Source: Poindextera sp035604135
Lineage (GTDB): Bacteria > Pseudomonadota > Alphaproteobacteria > Caulobacterales > Caulobacteraceae
Assembly (NCBI GenBank): GCA_035604135.1
Contig: DATNJB010000063.1
Coordinates: 209,023 to 273,022, forward strand
DNA length: 64,000 bases
Reading direction: 5' to 3'
Translations under genes and position numbers: made by a program
The notes under the pieces: model-generated
Told to the model about the DNA's origin: nothing
What the model saw: only the letters and a program-made list of their open reading frames with translations
Databases searched by the model: none
Part shown: piece after piece, positions 26,125-34,470 of the stretch
How the letters are laid out: each line of letters starts with the position of its first letter
Numbering within the stretch: position 1 is the stretch's first letter

Positions 26125-26799
26125 ATGCACACGATCCGCCTGCCGCGCTGGGCGGTCGAGCGCGGCGCTGTGTTGAACGACTTCCCCGCACTCGAGGCCG
26201 GTCGCACCGCACTGGTCAACATCGACATGCAGAACGCCTTCCTGGCGGAGGATGTGGCCTACGGCAACGCCCATGCCCGTGACGTCGTCCCGCGCGTAAA
26301 TAGGCTCAGCCGGGCGATGCGCACGGCCGGCGCCAAGGTGATCTGGACGCGCCAGACATACACGGCCGAGTCGCCCCTGGCGCCGGCCGACTGGCAATAC
26401 GATCCTGCAAGGCCGGGCGTTGCGGCGGGGATGGCCGCGCTCGTCGCCGGCGCTCCGGGCCACGAGCTCTACCCGGAGATGGACGTTGCGCCGTCTGACA
26501 TCGTCGTCGACAAGTTTCGTTACGGCGCCTTTTCCTGTCCCGCGGGGGCTTTGCCGGAAACGCTGGAGCGGTTGGGGATCGCGATGATCGTGATCACGGG
26601 CACGCTCACCAACTGCTGCTGCGAGAGCACCGCGCGCGAGGCGAACATGGCCGGCTACAAGGTGATGGTCGTGGCCGATGCGACCGCCGCCGTCACCGAC
26701 GCCGAGCACAATGCCGCGCTCCTCAACCTGCGCCTGAACTTCGCCGACGTGCGGCGCGCCAAAGCGGTTCTCGGTATGATCGAGGCTTTGCGGGCCTAG
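26125..26799 (+). CDS. Isochorismatase-family cysteine hydrolase (RutB/maleamidase-like)
   Basis: A 224-residue cysteine hydrolase. The triad is Asp34 (LVNIDMQNAF), Lys130 (DIVVDKFRYGAF) and Cys165 within GTLTNCCCEST; the three adjacent cysteines are unusual. The DKFRYGAF and NCCCES pattern resembles ureidoacrylate and related amidohydrolases. After ring cleavage of an N-heterocycle, an enzyme like this would release ammonia from an amide or carbamate. ATG is six bases after the dioxygenase stop. Its TAG shares the bases CTAG with the stop of the convergent SDR gene. Confidence 0.88.
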   Translation: MHTIRLPRWAVERGAVLNDFPALEAGRTALVNIDMQNAFLAEDVAYGNAHARDVVPRVNRLSRAMRTAGAKVIWTRQTYTAESPLAPADWQYDPARPGVAAGMAALVAGAPGHELYPEMDVAPSDIVVDKFRYGAFSCPAGALPETLERLGIAMIVITGTLTNCCCESTAREANMAGYKVMVVADATAAVTDAEHNAALLNLRLNFADVRRAKAVLGMIEALRA

Positions 26800-27629
26800 G
26801 TCGGGTCGAACCCGGTCGACAGGCTGAGCGGCGCCCAGCGGCCGATTTCGCCCTGGAAGGCCGCGATTTGGCGGGTGGCGTAGAGCACCGCGTCCGCGCC
26901 GAGGAGCAGTTGAAGCGGGGGGTCGTCCGCGCCTGCGATGGCCAAGATGGCCGCGGCCACCTTCGCTGGATCGCCGGGTTCGTGACCGGCGTGCTCGCCC
27001 AGGATCCGCTCTGCGTTGCGCGCCGTCCCGTCGTAATCTGCGATCTTGGCTTCAGTGACCACGAGCGAGCGGCCGGCATAGTCGGTGCGCATGCCGCCCG
27101 GCTCCACATTGGTCACCTTCACGCCCAACGCGGTCACCTCCTGCGCCAGCGTCTGGGTCACCCCCTCGAGCGCGTGTTTGCTGCCGCAATAGATGCCTGT
27201 GCCGGCCCAGGCGGCGACCCCGCTGACGGACGTGATGGTGATGATGTGCCCGCGGCGGCGCTTGCGGAAATAGGGCAGCACGGCCTGGATCGCGGCAATC
27301 GGTCCGAACACGTTGACCTCGAACTGCGCGCGGATCTCGGCGAGGCTCGCCTCCTCCACCGCGCCAACCAGACCATAGCCGGCGTTACCCACCAGGATGT
27401 CGAGGCCGCCCAGATCGACCTCGGCCCGGTCGACGGCGCTGCGCACGCTGGCCTCATCGGCCAGGTCGGCGAGATAGCCGCGGGCGCGCATGGGGGCCAG
27501 GGCCTCAAACCCAAGGCGATCAGCCTCCCGTCGCACCGTGCCGGCGACCTTGTCGCCACGCGCGAGCGCCGCCTCGGCCACCGCGCGGCCGAGGCCGCTG
27601 GAGACGCCGGTGATCAGCCAGTTGGCCAC
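26796..27629 (-). CDS. Short-chain dehydrogenase/reductase (classical SDR)
   Basis: A 277-residue NAD(P)-dependent oxidoreductase. The cofactor motif LITGVSSGLGRAV (TGxxxGxG), the NAG motif (Gly81-Asn82-Ala83-Gly84), and the catalytic Ser-Tyr147-Lys151 (GIYCGSKHAL) are all present. The C-terminus is longer than in 250-residue members, as in the retinol-dehydrogenase-like or oxidoreductase group. The start is GTG four bases past the TauD-type gene stop, so both are read as one leftward unit. Substrate unknown. Confidence 0.9.
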   Translation of the reverse strand: MANWLITGVSSGLGRAVAEAALARGDKVAGTVRREADRLGFEALAPMRARGYLADLADEASVRSAVDRAEVDLGGLDILVGNAGYGLVGAVEEASLAEIRAQFEVNVFGPIAAIQAVLPYFRKRRRGHIITITSVSGVAAWAGTGIYCGSKHALEGVTQTLAQEVTALGVKVTNVEPGGMRTDYAGRSLVVTEAKIADYDGTARNAERILGEHAGHEPGDPAKVAAAILAIAGADDPPLQLLLGADAVLYATRQIAAFQGEIGRWAPLSLSTGFDPT

Positions 27630-27632
27630 GTC

Positions 27633-28487
27633 CTAGTAGGGACGGTCGCCGCGCACCCAGAGGCGGTGCATTTCACGGATGTACTTGGTGTCGTCGTACA
27701 GCGTGCCTGTGTGCAACGTGCAGCGGTTGTCCCACATCACCACGTCGCCCACGCGCCACTTGTGCCGGTAGACAAACCGGTCCTGGATCGCGAAGTCCAC
27801 CATCTCCTGCACGAGCTCCAAACCCTTGGGGTTCGGCATGCCCACCACCTCGATCACGGTTCCGGTGGACGGCCACAGCGCCTTGCGCCCATCGGCAGGA
27901 TGGGTCCGGACCAGCGGGTGATAGACGTCGGGGTTCTCGGCCTTCAGCTCCTCGCTGAGTTCGCGCGCGCCGTATTCGCGCGTCGCCATGAAGTGCTGGT
28001 AGGAGTGGTGCAGGATCAGCCCATCGACCTCGGCCTGGCGCTCCGGCGGCAACGCGTTCCAGGCGGCGACGCAGTCAGCCAAGAGCGTGTCGGACCCCTC
28101 CGGCGGCACTTCGACGGCGTAGAGCATCGTCGCCATCACCGGCTTGGCCTTGTAGGAATAGTCGGTGTGCCAGCCCACGCCGTCGTTGTGGGCGCCGATC
28201 GGCTTCCCATCCACGATGCGGTTCGACAGCCGGTAGACCTTCGGGAAGCCCTCGACCGTGAACTCCTTCAACGTGTGATCCTCGGGCTCGCCAAAGCGCG
28301 CCACGAAAGCGGTCAAATCCGCCGGCGTCATCGTCTGACCGCGCAGCAGGATCGCACCGTGCTTGTGGAAGGTGCCGACGACCGCCTCCAGGGTGGCGTC
28401 GTCGGCATGCTGCAGGTCGACGTCCAGAATCTCGGCGCCGAAGCCGGGCTTCAAAGGGCGTGTGCGAACCTGGACCGCGGTGGTCAT
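27633..28487 (-). CDS. TauD/TfdA-family Fe(II)/2-oxoglutarate dioxygenase, second copy
   Basis: A 284-residue dioxygenase. Iron ligands are His107 and Asp109 (VGWHTDYSYK) and the distal His in DNRCTLHTGTLYD; the following Arg near MHRLWVRGD would bind 2-oxoglutarate. The ATG at 28487 with AGGAAA upstream is preferred over a longer frame. It is not a close copy of the TauD-type protein at 7.5 kb: the active-site surrounding and the C-terminus differ. It is divergent from the formamidase-like gene and leads a two-gene unit with the SDR. Confidence 0.9.
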   Translation of the reverse strand: MTTAVQVRTRPLKPGFGAEILDVDLQHADDATLEAVVGTFHKHGAILLRGQTMTPADLTAFVARFGEPEDHTLKEFTVEGFPKVYRLSNRIVDGKPIGAHNDGVGWHTDYSYKAKPVMATMLYAVEVPPEGSDTLLADCVAAWNALPPERQAEVDGLILHHSYQHFMATREYGARELSEELKAENPDVYHPLVRTHPADGRKALWPSTGTVIEVVGMPNPKGLELVQEMVDFAIQDRFVYRHKWRVGDVVMWDNRCTLHTGTLYDDTKYIREMHRLWVRGDRPY

Positions 28488-28733
28488 GGCAGATTTCCTG
28501 GCGGCGCTGAGACAAGACTGCAAACCTAGAGTAGGTCGGCGTGCCCGGGTAGTCTTGCACCAGTCCGCCTCTTCATTTGCGTCCGCGTCGGGCGGTATTG
28601 CGGCCAGCGCGAAGCACAGCGCCCAGAAAACCGTCCTGGAACGGCAGAGCGCCCGCTGGAGCCGGCAAAGGCGAGACCTTGCAGTGCGGCGACGCTAACC
28701 TCGGACCTTCTATCGCGCTCGGAGACCCGTCTC

Positions 28734-29825
28734 ATGCCCTTCATCTGTGAGGCCGGCGAAAGCCGCCCCGAGGCTCAGCCTGGGGCCTTGCACCACCTCA
28801 ATGCGACACCTGGGACCGTGCACTGGGGCTACTTCGACGCCACATTGCCCCCGGCGCTCACCGTGCGCAGCGGCGACCTCGTCCAGGCCGAGGCGATCAC
28901 CCACCACGCCGGCGACGCGCCCGACCTCATGATGGACGAGACCGTCCAGGCCATCTTCACCGGCGTGCCGGAGGTCGATCGCAACCCCGGCGTCCACATC
29001 ATGACCGGCCCGATCTACGTCGAAGGCGCCCGCCCCGGCGACATCCTCGAGGTGCGCTATCTGCGCATGACGCCGCGCTGCGCCTACGGCTCCAATCTCG
29101 CCGCCAACTGGGGCTATCTCTACAAGGAGTTCGGCGAGAAGGAGCGGGTGACCATCTACCGGCTGGACGCCGGCTTCGCCCACGCCGAGGCGCTCTATGC
29201 GTACGACTTTCCGGGGAAATACCTCGTGCCCGGAACGATCACGCACTGTCCTGTCTGCGACCGGCAGCCGGCGCTGCCCGGCGTGCGCGTTCCGGCCCGC
29301 TCGCATCTGGGTACAGCGGGGGTCGCGCCGGACGCCAAAGGGCGCGTCAGCACCATTCCGCCCGGGCTGCACGGCGGCAACATCGACAACTGGCGGATCG
29401 GCGCCGGCGCGGTGATGTACTACCCCGTGCAAGTCGACGGCGGTCTGTTCTCGATCGGCGACCCGCACGTCAGCCAGGGCGACGGGGAGCTTTCCGGCAC
29501 CGCTATCGAGGCCTCTCTGGACGTGCTGTTCCAGATCGTGCTGCGCCGCGATTTTGCGATCACGAGCCCGCTGCTCGAGACCCCGAAATACTGGATCGTG
29601 CATGGCTTCAACGAGGACCTGAACGTCGCCACGCGCGATGCATCGCTGGAAATGCTCAGTTTGCTGACGGTGCACGTCGGTCTTTCGCGCAACGACGCCT
29701 ACTCGCTGATGAGCGTTGCCGCCGACTTCGCGGTCACCCAGGTCGTCGACGGCCGTCAGGGCGTGCACGTGCGCATCCCCCGCGCGATCTTTCCGGCGAG
29801 GGACGCGGGCGCCGGCGAGCGGTAA
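28734..29825 (+). CDS. Acetamidase/formamidase (FmdA/AmdA) family protein
   Basis: A 363-residue protein. The family core is visible: TGPIYVEGARPGDILEVRYL, PPGLHGGNIDNWRIGAGAV with the conserved GGN, LFSIGDPHVSQGDGELSGTA, and AVTQVVDGRQGVHVRIPR. Family members hydrolyse formamide or acetamide to ammonia and the acid. ATG has GGAG about eleven bases upstream. It is divergent from the TauD-type gene with a 246-base promoter region between. In an N-heterocycle pathway a formamidase would release the last nitrogen, which suits the neighbours, but this is inference. Confidence 0.88.
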   Translation: MPFICEAGESRPEAQPGALHHLNATPGTVHWGYFDATLPPALTVRSGDLVQAEAITHHAGDAPDLMMDETVQAIFTGVPEVDRNPGVHIMTGPIYVEGARPGDILEVRYLRMTPRCAYGSNLAANWGYLYKEFGEKERVTIYRLDAGFAHAEALYAYDFPGKYLVPGTITHCPVCDRQPALPGVRVPARSHLGTAGVAPDAKGRVSTIPPGLHGGNIDNWRIGAGAVMYYPVQVDGGLFSIGDPHVSQGDGELSGTAIEASLDVLFQIVLRRDFAITSPLLETPKYWIVHGFNEDLNVATRDASLEMLSLLTVHVGLSRNDAYSLMSVAADFAVTQVVDGRQGVHVRIPRAIFPARDAGAGER

Positions 29826-29840
29826 AGCCGTGGCGGTCGG

Positions 29841-30752
29841 CTAGGGCCGCAACGCTGTTACGATATCGGCGAGCGTCGGCATCGACGGCGTCGCGCCGAG
29901 CCGCTCGGTCGAGCGCGCGGCGGCGGCGTTGGCCCAGATCATGGCGGCTTCGAGCGCCTCGCCCGCAGCCAACCGCGCGGCGAGCACGCCGCAGAAGCAA
30001 TCGCCGGCGCCGGTGGTGTCGACGGCGCGCGAGGGCCGACCCTCGACGACCAGCAACCCTTCGGCGTCGATCGCAACTGCGCCCGCGGCGCCCAGCGTGA
30101 CGATGATCGTCTGACCCGCTAGCGCGAGCAGCCCGCGCGCCGCGGCCGTGATGTCGTCGAGCCGTTCGGGAACCGCGTCTCTGGCGGCATAGCGGGCGAG
30201 CTCGGTCTCGTTGAGCACCAGGATGTCGGTGAGCGCGAACAGCCGTCGCCCCTCTTCGATGGCTGGCGCGGCGTTCAGGATCCGCAACCCGGTCTGGGCG
30301 GGCGCGCTCGAGAACAGCGCTTCGAGGGTCGCGACCGGCGTTTCCAGCTGGGCGAGAAACACGCCGCAGCCGGCAATGGTTTCGGCGCTTATGTGGTGCG
30401 GCGCTAGCGCCAGGTTCGCGCCGCCGGCGACCACGATGCTGTTCTCGCCCGCCGCGGACACCCAGATGAAGGCCTGGCCGGTCGGATGGTCGGCGAGTTC
30501 AGCCACCGCGCCGACGTCGACGGCGGCGTCCCGCATCGCCGCCAGCATCAAGCCGCCCGCCTCGTCCCGCCCGACCACGCCGATCAGCTTGGTTCGCGCG
30601 CCGCAGAGCGCCGCGGCCACCGCCTGATTGGCGCCTTTGCCTCCCGGCAGACGCTCGACGCCCAGGCCCGCGACGGTCTCCCCCGGCCGCGGCAAGCGCT
30701 CCACGCGGCACACCACGTCGAGATTTAGCGAGCCGATGACGCAGACATCCAT
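29841..30752 (-). CDS. rbsK: Ribokinase (PfkB family)
   Basis: A 303-residue sugar kinase. It shows VIGSLNLDVVCRVERLPRPG (N-terminal GGNxxN-type start), LPGGKGANQAVAAAL and the C-terminal DTTGAGDCFCGVLAARLAAG with the catalytic Asp. Ribokinase phosphorylates D-ribose at O5; close PfkB relatives act on other sugars or nucleosides. It is convergent with the formamidase-like gene and divergent from the sensor kinase. No ribose transporter or nucleoside hydrolase gene is nearby, so a link to a nucleoside-like substrate of the catabolic region is possible but unproven. Confidence 0.85.
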   Translation of the reverse strand: MDVCVIGSLNLDVVCRVERLPRPGETVAGLGVERLPGGKGANQAVAAALCGARTKLIGVVGRDEAGGLMLAAMRDAAVDVGAVAELADHPTGQAFIWVSAAGENSIVVAGGANLALAPHHISAETIAGCGVFLAQLETPVATLEALFSSAPAQTGLRILNAAPAIEEGRRLFALTDILVLNETELARYAARDAVPERLDDITAAARGLLALAGQTIIVTLGAAGAVAIDAEGLLVVEGRPSRAVDTTGAGDCFCGVLAARLAAGEALEAAMIWANAAAARSTERLGATPSMPTLADIVTALRP

Positions 30753-30905
30753 TCCGACGGCCAGACCTCGCTGCGGTTCTTCGCCGACAGATTTATAGGC
30801 TTGGCGACCGGTTGCGCCTACCCGACCGGCCCGTCGCGAAACCTCGTACGTTTCGCCGCCCGCGAACGTGACACGACTCTCCGCGCGCGCGTAAGCTCCG
30901 CTGGG

Positions 30906-33482
30906 GTGACTCGGGGCTTGGGGTTCGGAGCGCGGCTGTTGGCTGGCGGGGCGAGAAGCGGATCGCGGCTTGCGTTCGGCCGGACGGCGGAGGGGCTCGC
31001 CTTCGGCGCCGATCGCCCGCGATCGACCAGCGCCTACATCCTGATCACCGTCGCGTTCGCGCTTCTGACGCTGGCCGTCTACACCGGTTTCTCCATCGTC
31101 AAGCTGCAGCGGGAAAGCGCCCAGGCGCCCAACCTGGGCGGCGACTCCGCGGCGGCAGCCGCGGCGCTGGCCGGGCGCGCCGAGGGCCAGGTCGCGCGGA
31201 TCGAGGCGGCGCTGGGCGCGGCGGGAGCTGTGGCCGCGCAGAACAGCGGCGAGCCGATGGACGCTGCCGAGGCCGCGCTGAAGGCCGCGCGCCCTGCCGC
31301 GCGCGCGGTGGCTGTGGTCGGCGACGACGGCGTGCGGGCGATCGCCGGCGACGGCGGCGATGCCGACTGGCCCGCCGCGGCCAAGGCAGCGCGCGACGCC
31401 GGCCAGACCCTATGGATCGGCCGCGTTGGGCACGGCGACCCGCAGGCGATCTACATCGCCGAGGCGGCGCCGCCCGCCGGCGGCGCAGGCGGGCGCACGC
31501 TGGTCGTCGCCATAGCCGACCTCTCGCCGGCGCTGATGAGCGAGCCGGACCCGGCGATCGACGCGCTCGCCCTGGTCACCCCCGACGGACGCGTGCTGTC
31601 GGCGTCGGGCAAAGGGGGCGTGGCGCAGGCCGGCGCGTTGGACGAAGCGCTGCAGGTGAACGCCGCCGCCCTATCGTCAGAAGGCCCCGCCAACGGCGCG
31701 CTGCCGGACGGGACCAAGGTGCTGCTCGCCACGCGCGCGGTCGCCGGCGGCGCGCTCTACGCGGTTGCGGCGCAGCCGAGCGGCGCGGCAGCGGCCGCGC
31801 GGCAAAGCGTGAACGACGACCTCTTCTCACTTATTGCGCCGCTGCTGGTCGGGCTCGCGCTCGCGCTCCTCTTCCTGCTGCAGAGTCGCAAGGCGCAAGC
31901 CGCCGAAAAGGCGCTGCTCGAGAGCGAGCGCCGCTTTCGGCTGGCCGTCGAAGCCGCCCGCTGCGGCATCTGGGAATGGGACCTGGACGCCGACCGCCTG
32001 GAAATCTCCGACATCGCCGGCGCCATTCTGGGCTGGGGCGGGGCGGGCGCGGTTTCCGGCGACGAGTTCCTTGTCCGGGTCGCGCCTGAGCACCGAGACC
32101 GCCTGACGCAGACGCGCGCCGCGGCGGCCACGCACGGCGCGTTCGACGTCTCCTTCCGCATCCCGGACCGCAACGGGCGGTCGGCCTGGATCGACTCGCG
32201 CGGCCAGGCGATCGGCATGGCCGACGACCGAGGCTACCACCGCCTCATCGGGGTGATGCTGGACGTCACCGACGAGCGCCTGAGCCAGGCGCGCGCGCAG
32301 GCCGCGGAGATGCGCCTGCGCGGCGCGATCGACAGCGCATCCGAAGCCTTCGTGCTCTGGGACCGCCTCGGCCGCCTGGTGGCCTGCAACCAGAGCTACC
32401 GCGAGGTCTTCGGACTGGAGCCCAAGCTTCTGAAGCCCGGCACGCCGCGGGCCGAGGTGCAGCGGTTCGCCGACCTGGCCATCAAGCAGCAGCCGGAGCC
32501 GGGCGCGAACGACATCCGCGAGATCGAGCTGCAGGACGGCCGCTGGCTGCAGATCTCGGAGCGGAAGACGGCCGAGGGCGGGACGGTGATGACCGCGGCC
32601 GACATCACCGTCATCAAGCGGCAGGACGAAGCACGGCGGCTCAACGAGGAGGAGCTGACCAAGGCCGTCCAGGATCTGGAGCAGGCGCGGGAGCAGGCCG
32701 CCGATCTCGCCGCCAAGTACGAGGCGGAGAAGATCCGCGCCGAGAGCGCCAACAAGGCCAAGAGCGAGTTCCTGGCCAACATGAGCCACGAGCTCAGGAC
32801 GCCACTGAACGCGATCAACGGATTCTCCGAGATCATGGTCGGCGAGATGTTCGGGACCATGGGCGACAAGCGCTACAAGGAGTACGCGCAGGACATCCTC
32901 TCGTCAGGCCAGCACCTCCTGGCGCTGATCAACGACATCCTCGACATGTCGAAGATCGAGGCAGGCAAGATGAACCTGCGCTTCGAGCCGATGGCGCTTT
33001 GCGACGTGATGGAGGATGCCGCGCGCCTGATGCGCAACCGGGCCGACGCCGGCGGGCTCTCGCTCGAGGTCGATATTCCGCCCCTGCCCGACGTCGAGGC
33101 GGACTACCGCGCCATCAAGCAGGTGGTGCTGAACCTGCTGTCGAACGCGCTGAAGTTCACGCCGAACGGCGGATTGGTTAGCGTCGGCGCCGAACTCATC
33201 CGCACCGACGGACCGCATGACCGCGTGCGCTTCTTCGTGCGCGACACCGGCATCGGCATCTCGCCGGAAGACCTCGCGCGTCTGGCCCGGCCGTTCGAGC
33301 AGATCGAGAACCAGCATTCGAAGACCCAGCAGGGGACCGGGTTGGGCCTGGCGCTGACCAAGTCGCTGGTCGAGCTGCACCACGGCGCGCTGGAGATGAC
33401 CAGCCAGCCCGGCGTGGGCACGACCGTAAGCGTCACCCTGCCTGTTCGCCACGAAGATGAAGCCGGAGCGTTCGCGGCGTAG
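30906..33482 (+). CDS. Membrane sensor histidine kinase, PleC/DivJ-type
   Basis: About 858 residues from GTG 30906 (the frame is open from 30801, so the start is uncertain). Order of parts: a transmembrane segment (SAYILITVAFALLTLAVYTG), a periplasmic Ala-rich sensory region of about 240 residues, a second transmembrane segment (LFSLIAPLLVGLALALLFLL), two PAS domains (the first begins FRLAVEAARCGIWEWDLDAD), a coiled coil, the phosphoacceptor motif SEFLANMSHELRTPLNAING, and an ATPase domain with NLLSNALKFTPNGG and DTGIGISPEDL. The H-box with NAINGFSEIM is characteristic of the PleC/DivJ/PdhS group of alphaproteobacterial cell-cycle kinases. There is no response regulator next to it, as expected for that group. 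Assignment to pleC itself needs phylogeny. Confidence 0.88.
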   Translation: MTRGLGFGARLLAGGARSGSRLAFGRTAEGLAFGADRPRSTSAYILITVAFALLTLAVYTGFSIVKLQRESAQAPNLGGDSAAAAAALAGRAEGQVARIEAALGAAGAVAAQNSGEPMDAAEAALKAARPAARAVAVVGDDGVRAIAGDGGDADWPAAAKAARDAGQTLWIGRVGHGDPQAIYIAEAAPPAGGAGGRTLVVAIADLSPALMSEPDPAIDALALVTPDGRVLSASGKGGVAQAGALDEALQVNAAALSSEGPANGALPDGTKVLLATRAVAGGALYAVAAQPSGAAAAARQSVNDDLFSLIAPLLVGLALALLFLLQSRKAQAAEKALLESERRFRLAVEAARCGIWEWDLDADRLEISDIAGAILGWGGAGAVSGDEFLVRVAPEHRDRLTQTRAAAATHGAFDVSFRIPDRNGRSAWIDSRGQAIGMADDRGYHRLIGVMLDVTDERLSQARAQAAEMRLRGAIDSASEAFVLWDRLGRLVACNQSYREVFGLEPKLLKPGTPRAEVQRFADLAIKQQPEPGANDIREIELQDGRWLQISERKTAEGGTVMTAADITVIKRQDEARRLNEEELTKAVQDLEQAREQAADLAAKYEAEKIRAESANKAKSEFLANMSHELRTPLNAINGFSEIMVGEMFGTMGDKRYKEYAQDILSSGQHLLALINDILDMSKIEAGKMNLRFEPMALCDVMEDAARLMRNRADAGGLSLEVDIPPLPDVEADYRAIKQVVLNLLSNALKFTPNGGLVSVGAELIRTDGPHDRVRFFVRDTGIGISPEDLARLARPFEQIENQHSKTQQGTGLGLALTKSLVELHHGALEMTSQPGVGTTVSVTLPVRHEDEAGAFAA

Positions 33483-33513
33483 AGTCTTCCCCAAGCGGCG
33501 AACCGGGGGACGA

Positions 33514-34026
33514 CTACTGCGGATGCGGCGGTGGTGGGGTCGGAGGTTGACCGGAAGCAGCACCGGCGGCGCGGTGCGCGAGCCACCCGGGGGCGCGGCC
33601 CAGCCCTTCCGACAAGGTGGTGCGGCCGCGTTGGTCGAGGCGGGCGGCGAAGTCGAGCACGGCGTTCTCGACCGCCTGACGGACCTGCATGTCATCGGCG
33701 CGCGCGCGATCGAGCGCGGCGCCGGCGGCGGCGCGGTCAAAGGACGGCTGGCGCATCAATTCGGCCGCTTGCCGGCGGGCGAGGCGCGCATCGAGCGCGG
33801 TCGGGCCCTCGCGCTGCACCTCGTCCTGCATCAGCGCGCGGAAGACGTCGCGGTCGGTCGGATCGAGCCGATCGGCGGCGGCCATCATCGGGTTGGGCCG
33901 GGCGGCGCCCACCGGCGGCGGAAGGCCGATCGCCGGGCCGAAGAACACCCCGACGAACGCGCCGATGACGAAGACGTTCAAGACGAGCGACAGCCCGAGC
34001 AGGATCGCGACGGTGCGCGGCCGCAT
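33514..34026 (-). CDS. Periplasmic heavy-metal-sensor-like membrane protein
   Basis: A 170-residue protein: one N-terminal membrane anchor (VAILLGLSLVLNVFVIGAFV), then a helical periplasmic region rich in Arg, Ala and Asp, and a Pro-rich tail. It resembles the Spy/CpxP-like and CnrX-like helical sensors (heavy-metal resistance family), which often accompany an ECF sigma factor. Its ATG overlaps the anti-sigma stop (TGATG). Metal binding is not proved: I see few His and no Cys cluster. Confidence 0.65.
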   Translation of the reverse strand: MRPRTVAILLGLSLVLNVFVIGAFVGVFFGPAIGLPPPVGAARPNPMMAAADRLDPTDRDVFRALMQDEVQREGPTALDARLARRQAAELMRQPSFDRAAAGAALDRARADDMQVRQAVENAVLDFAARLDQRGRTTLSEGLGRAPGWLAHRAAGAASGQPPTPPPPHPQ

Positions 34027-34466
34027 CAGGTCGCGCCCACGTCGAGGTTAGGTGTGAACTCAGACGCGCCGTCCAGCGCCGCTGTCACCGCCGGATCGCT
34101 CTGCTCGCTGGCCGGTTGCGCATGCAGGGTCGTTCGTTCGACGTCGGCGCCGACAAGGACGCCCACCACGCAGGCCGCCGCCAAGCCGGCGGCCGAGAGC
34201 CAGAGCGTGCGCGGCCGCAACAGCCTCGCAAGCGGCGCCGTGGCCGCCACGCGGCGCTGAAGGTCCGCCCCCGGCGCGTCCAGCCGCCAGGCGTCAAGCA
34301 GCCCGTCCAGCTGCTTCGCCTCGGCGCGGCGCTTGTGCGCATCAGGGGTTGCGGCCAGATGCCGCAGGGCGAGCGCGCGTTCGGCGTCCGGCCACCGTGC
34401 GGCGTCCGCGCCGTAAGTCGCAACCAAAACCTCGAACCGTTCGTCGTCCATGACCTCCACCGACAC
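34026..34466 (-). CDS. Probable membrane anti-sigma factor
   Basis: A 146-residue protein with a cytoplasmic N-terminal half (VATYGADAARWPDAERALA), one transmembrane segment near residues 85-108 (LWLSAAGLAAACVVGVLVGA) and a short periplasmic tail. It follows the ECF sigma gene after four bases and precedes the metal-sensor-like gene with an overlap. The place and shape fit an anti-sigma factor; the zinc-binding HxxxCxxC motif of the ZAS type is absent. The start may be GTG 34466 or an in-frame ATG five codons later with GGAGG just before it. Confidence 0.65.
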   Translation of the reverse strand: MSVEVMDDERFEVLVATYGADAARWPDAERALALRHLAATPDAHKRRAEAKQLDGLLDAWRLDAPGADLQRRVAATAPLARLLRPRTLWLSAAGLAAACVVGVLVGADVERTTLHAQPASEQSDPAVTAALDGASEFTPNLDVGAT

Positions 34467-34470
34467 TCGC

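Noticed and set aside
26868..28529. A plus-strand frame of 553 codons opposite the SDR and second TauD-type gene
   Set aside because: It is His/Arg/Val-rich antisense of two clear enzymes.
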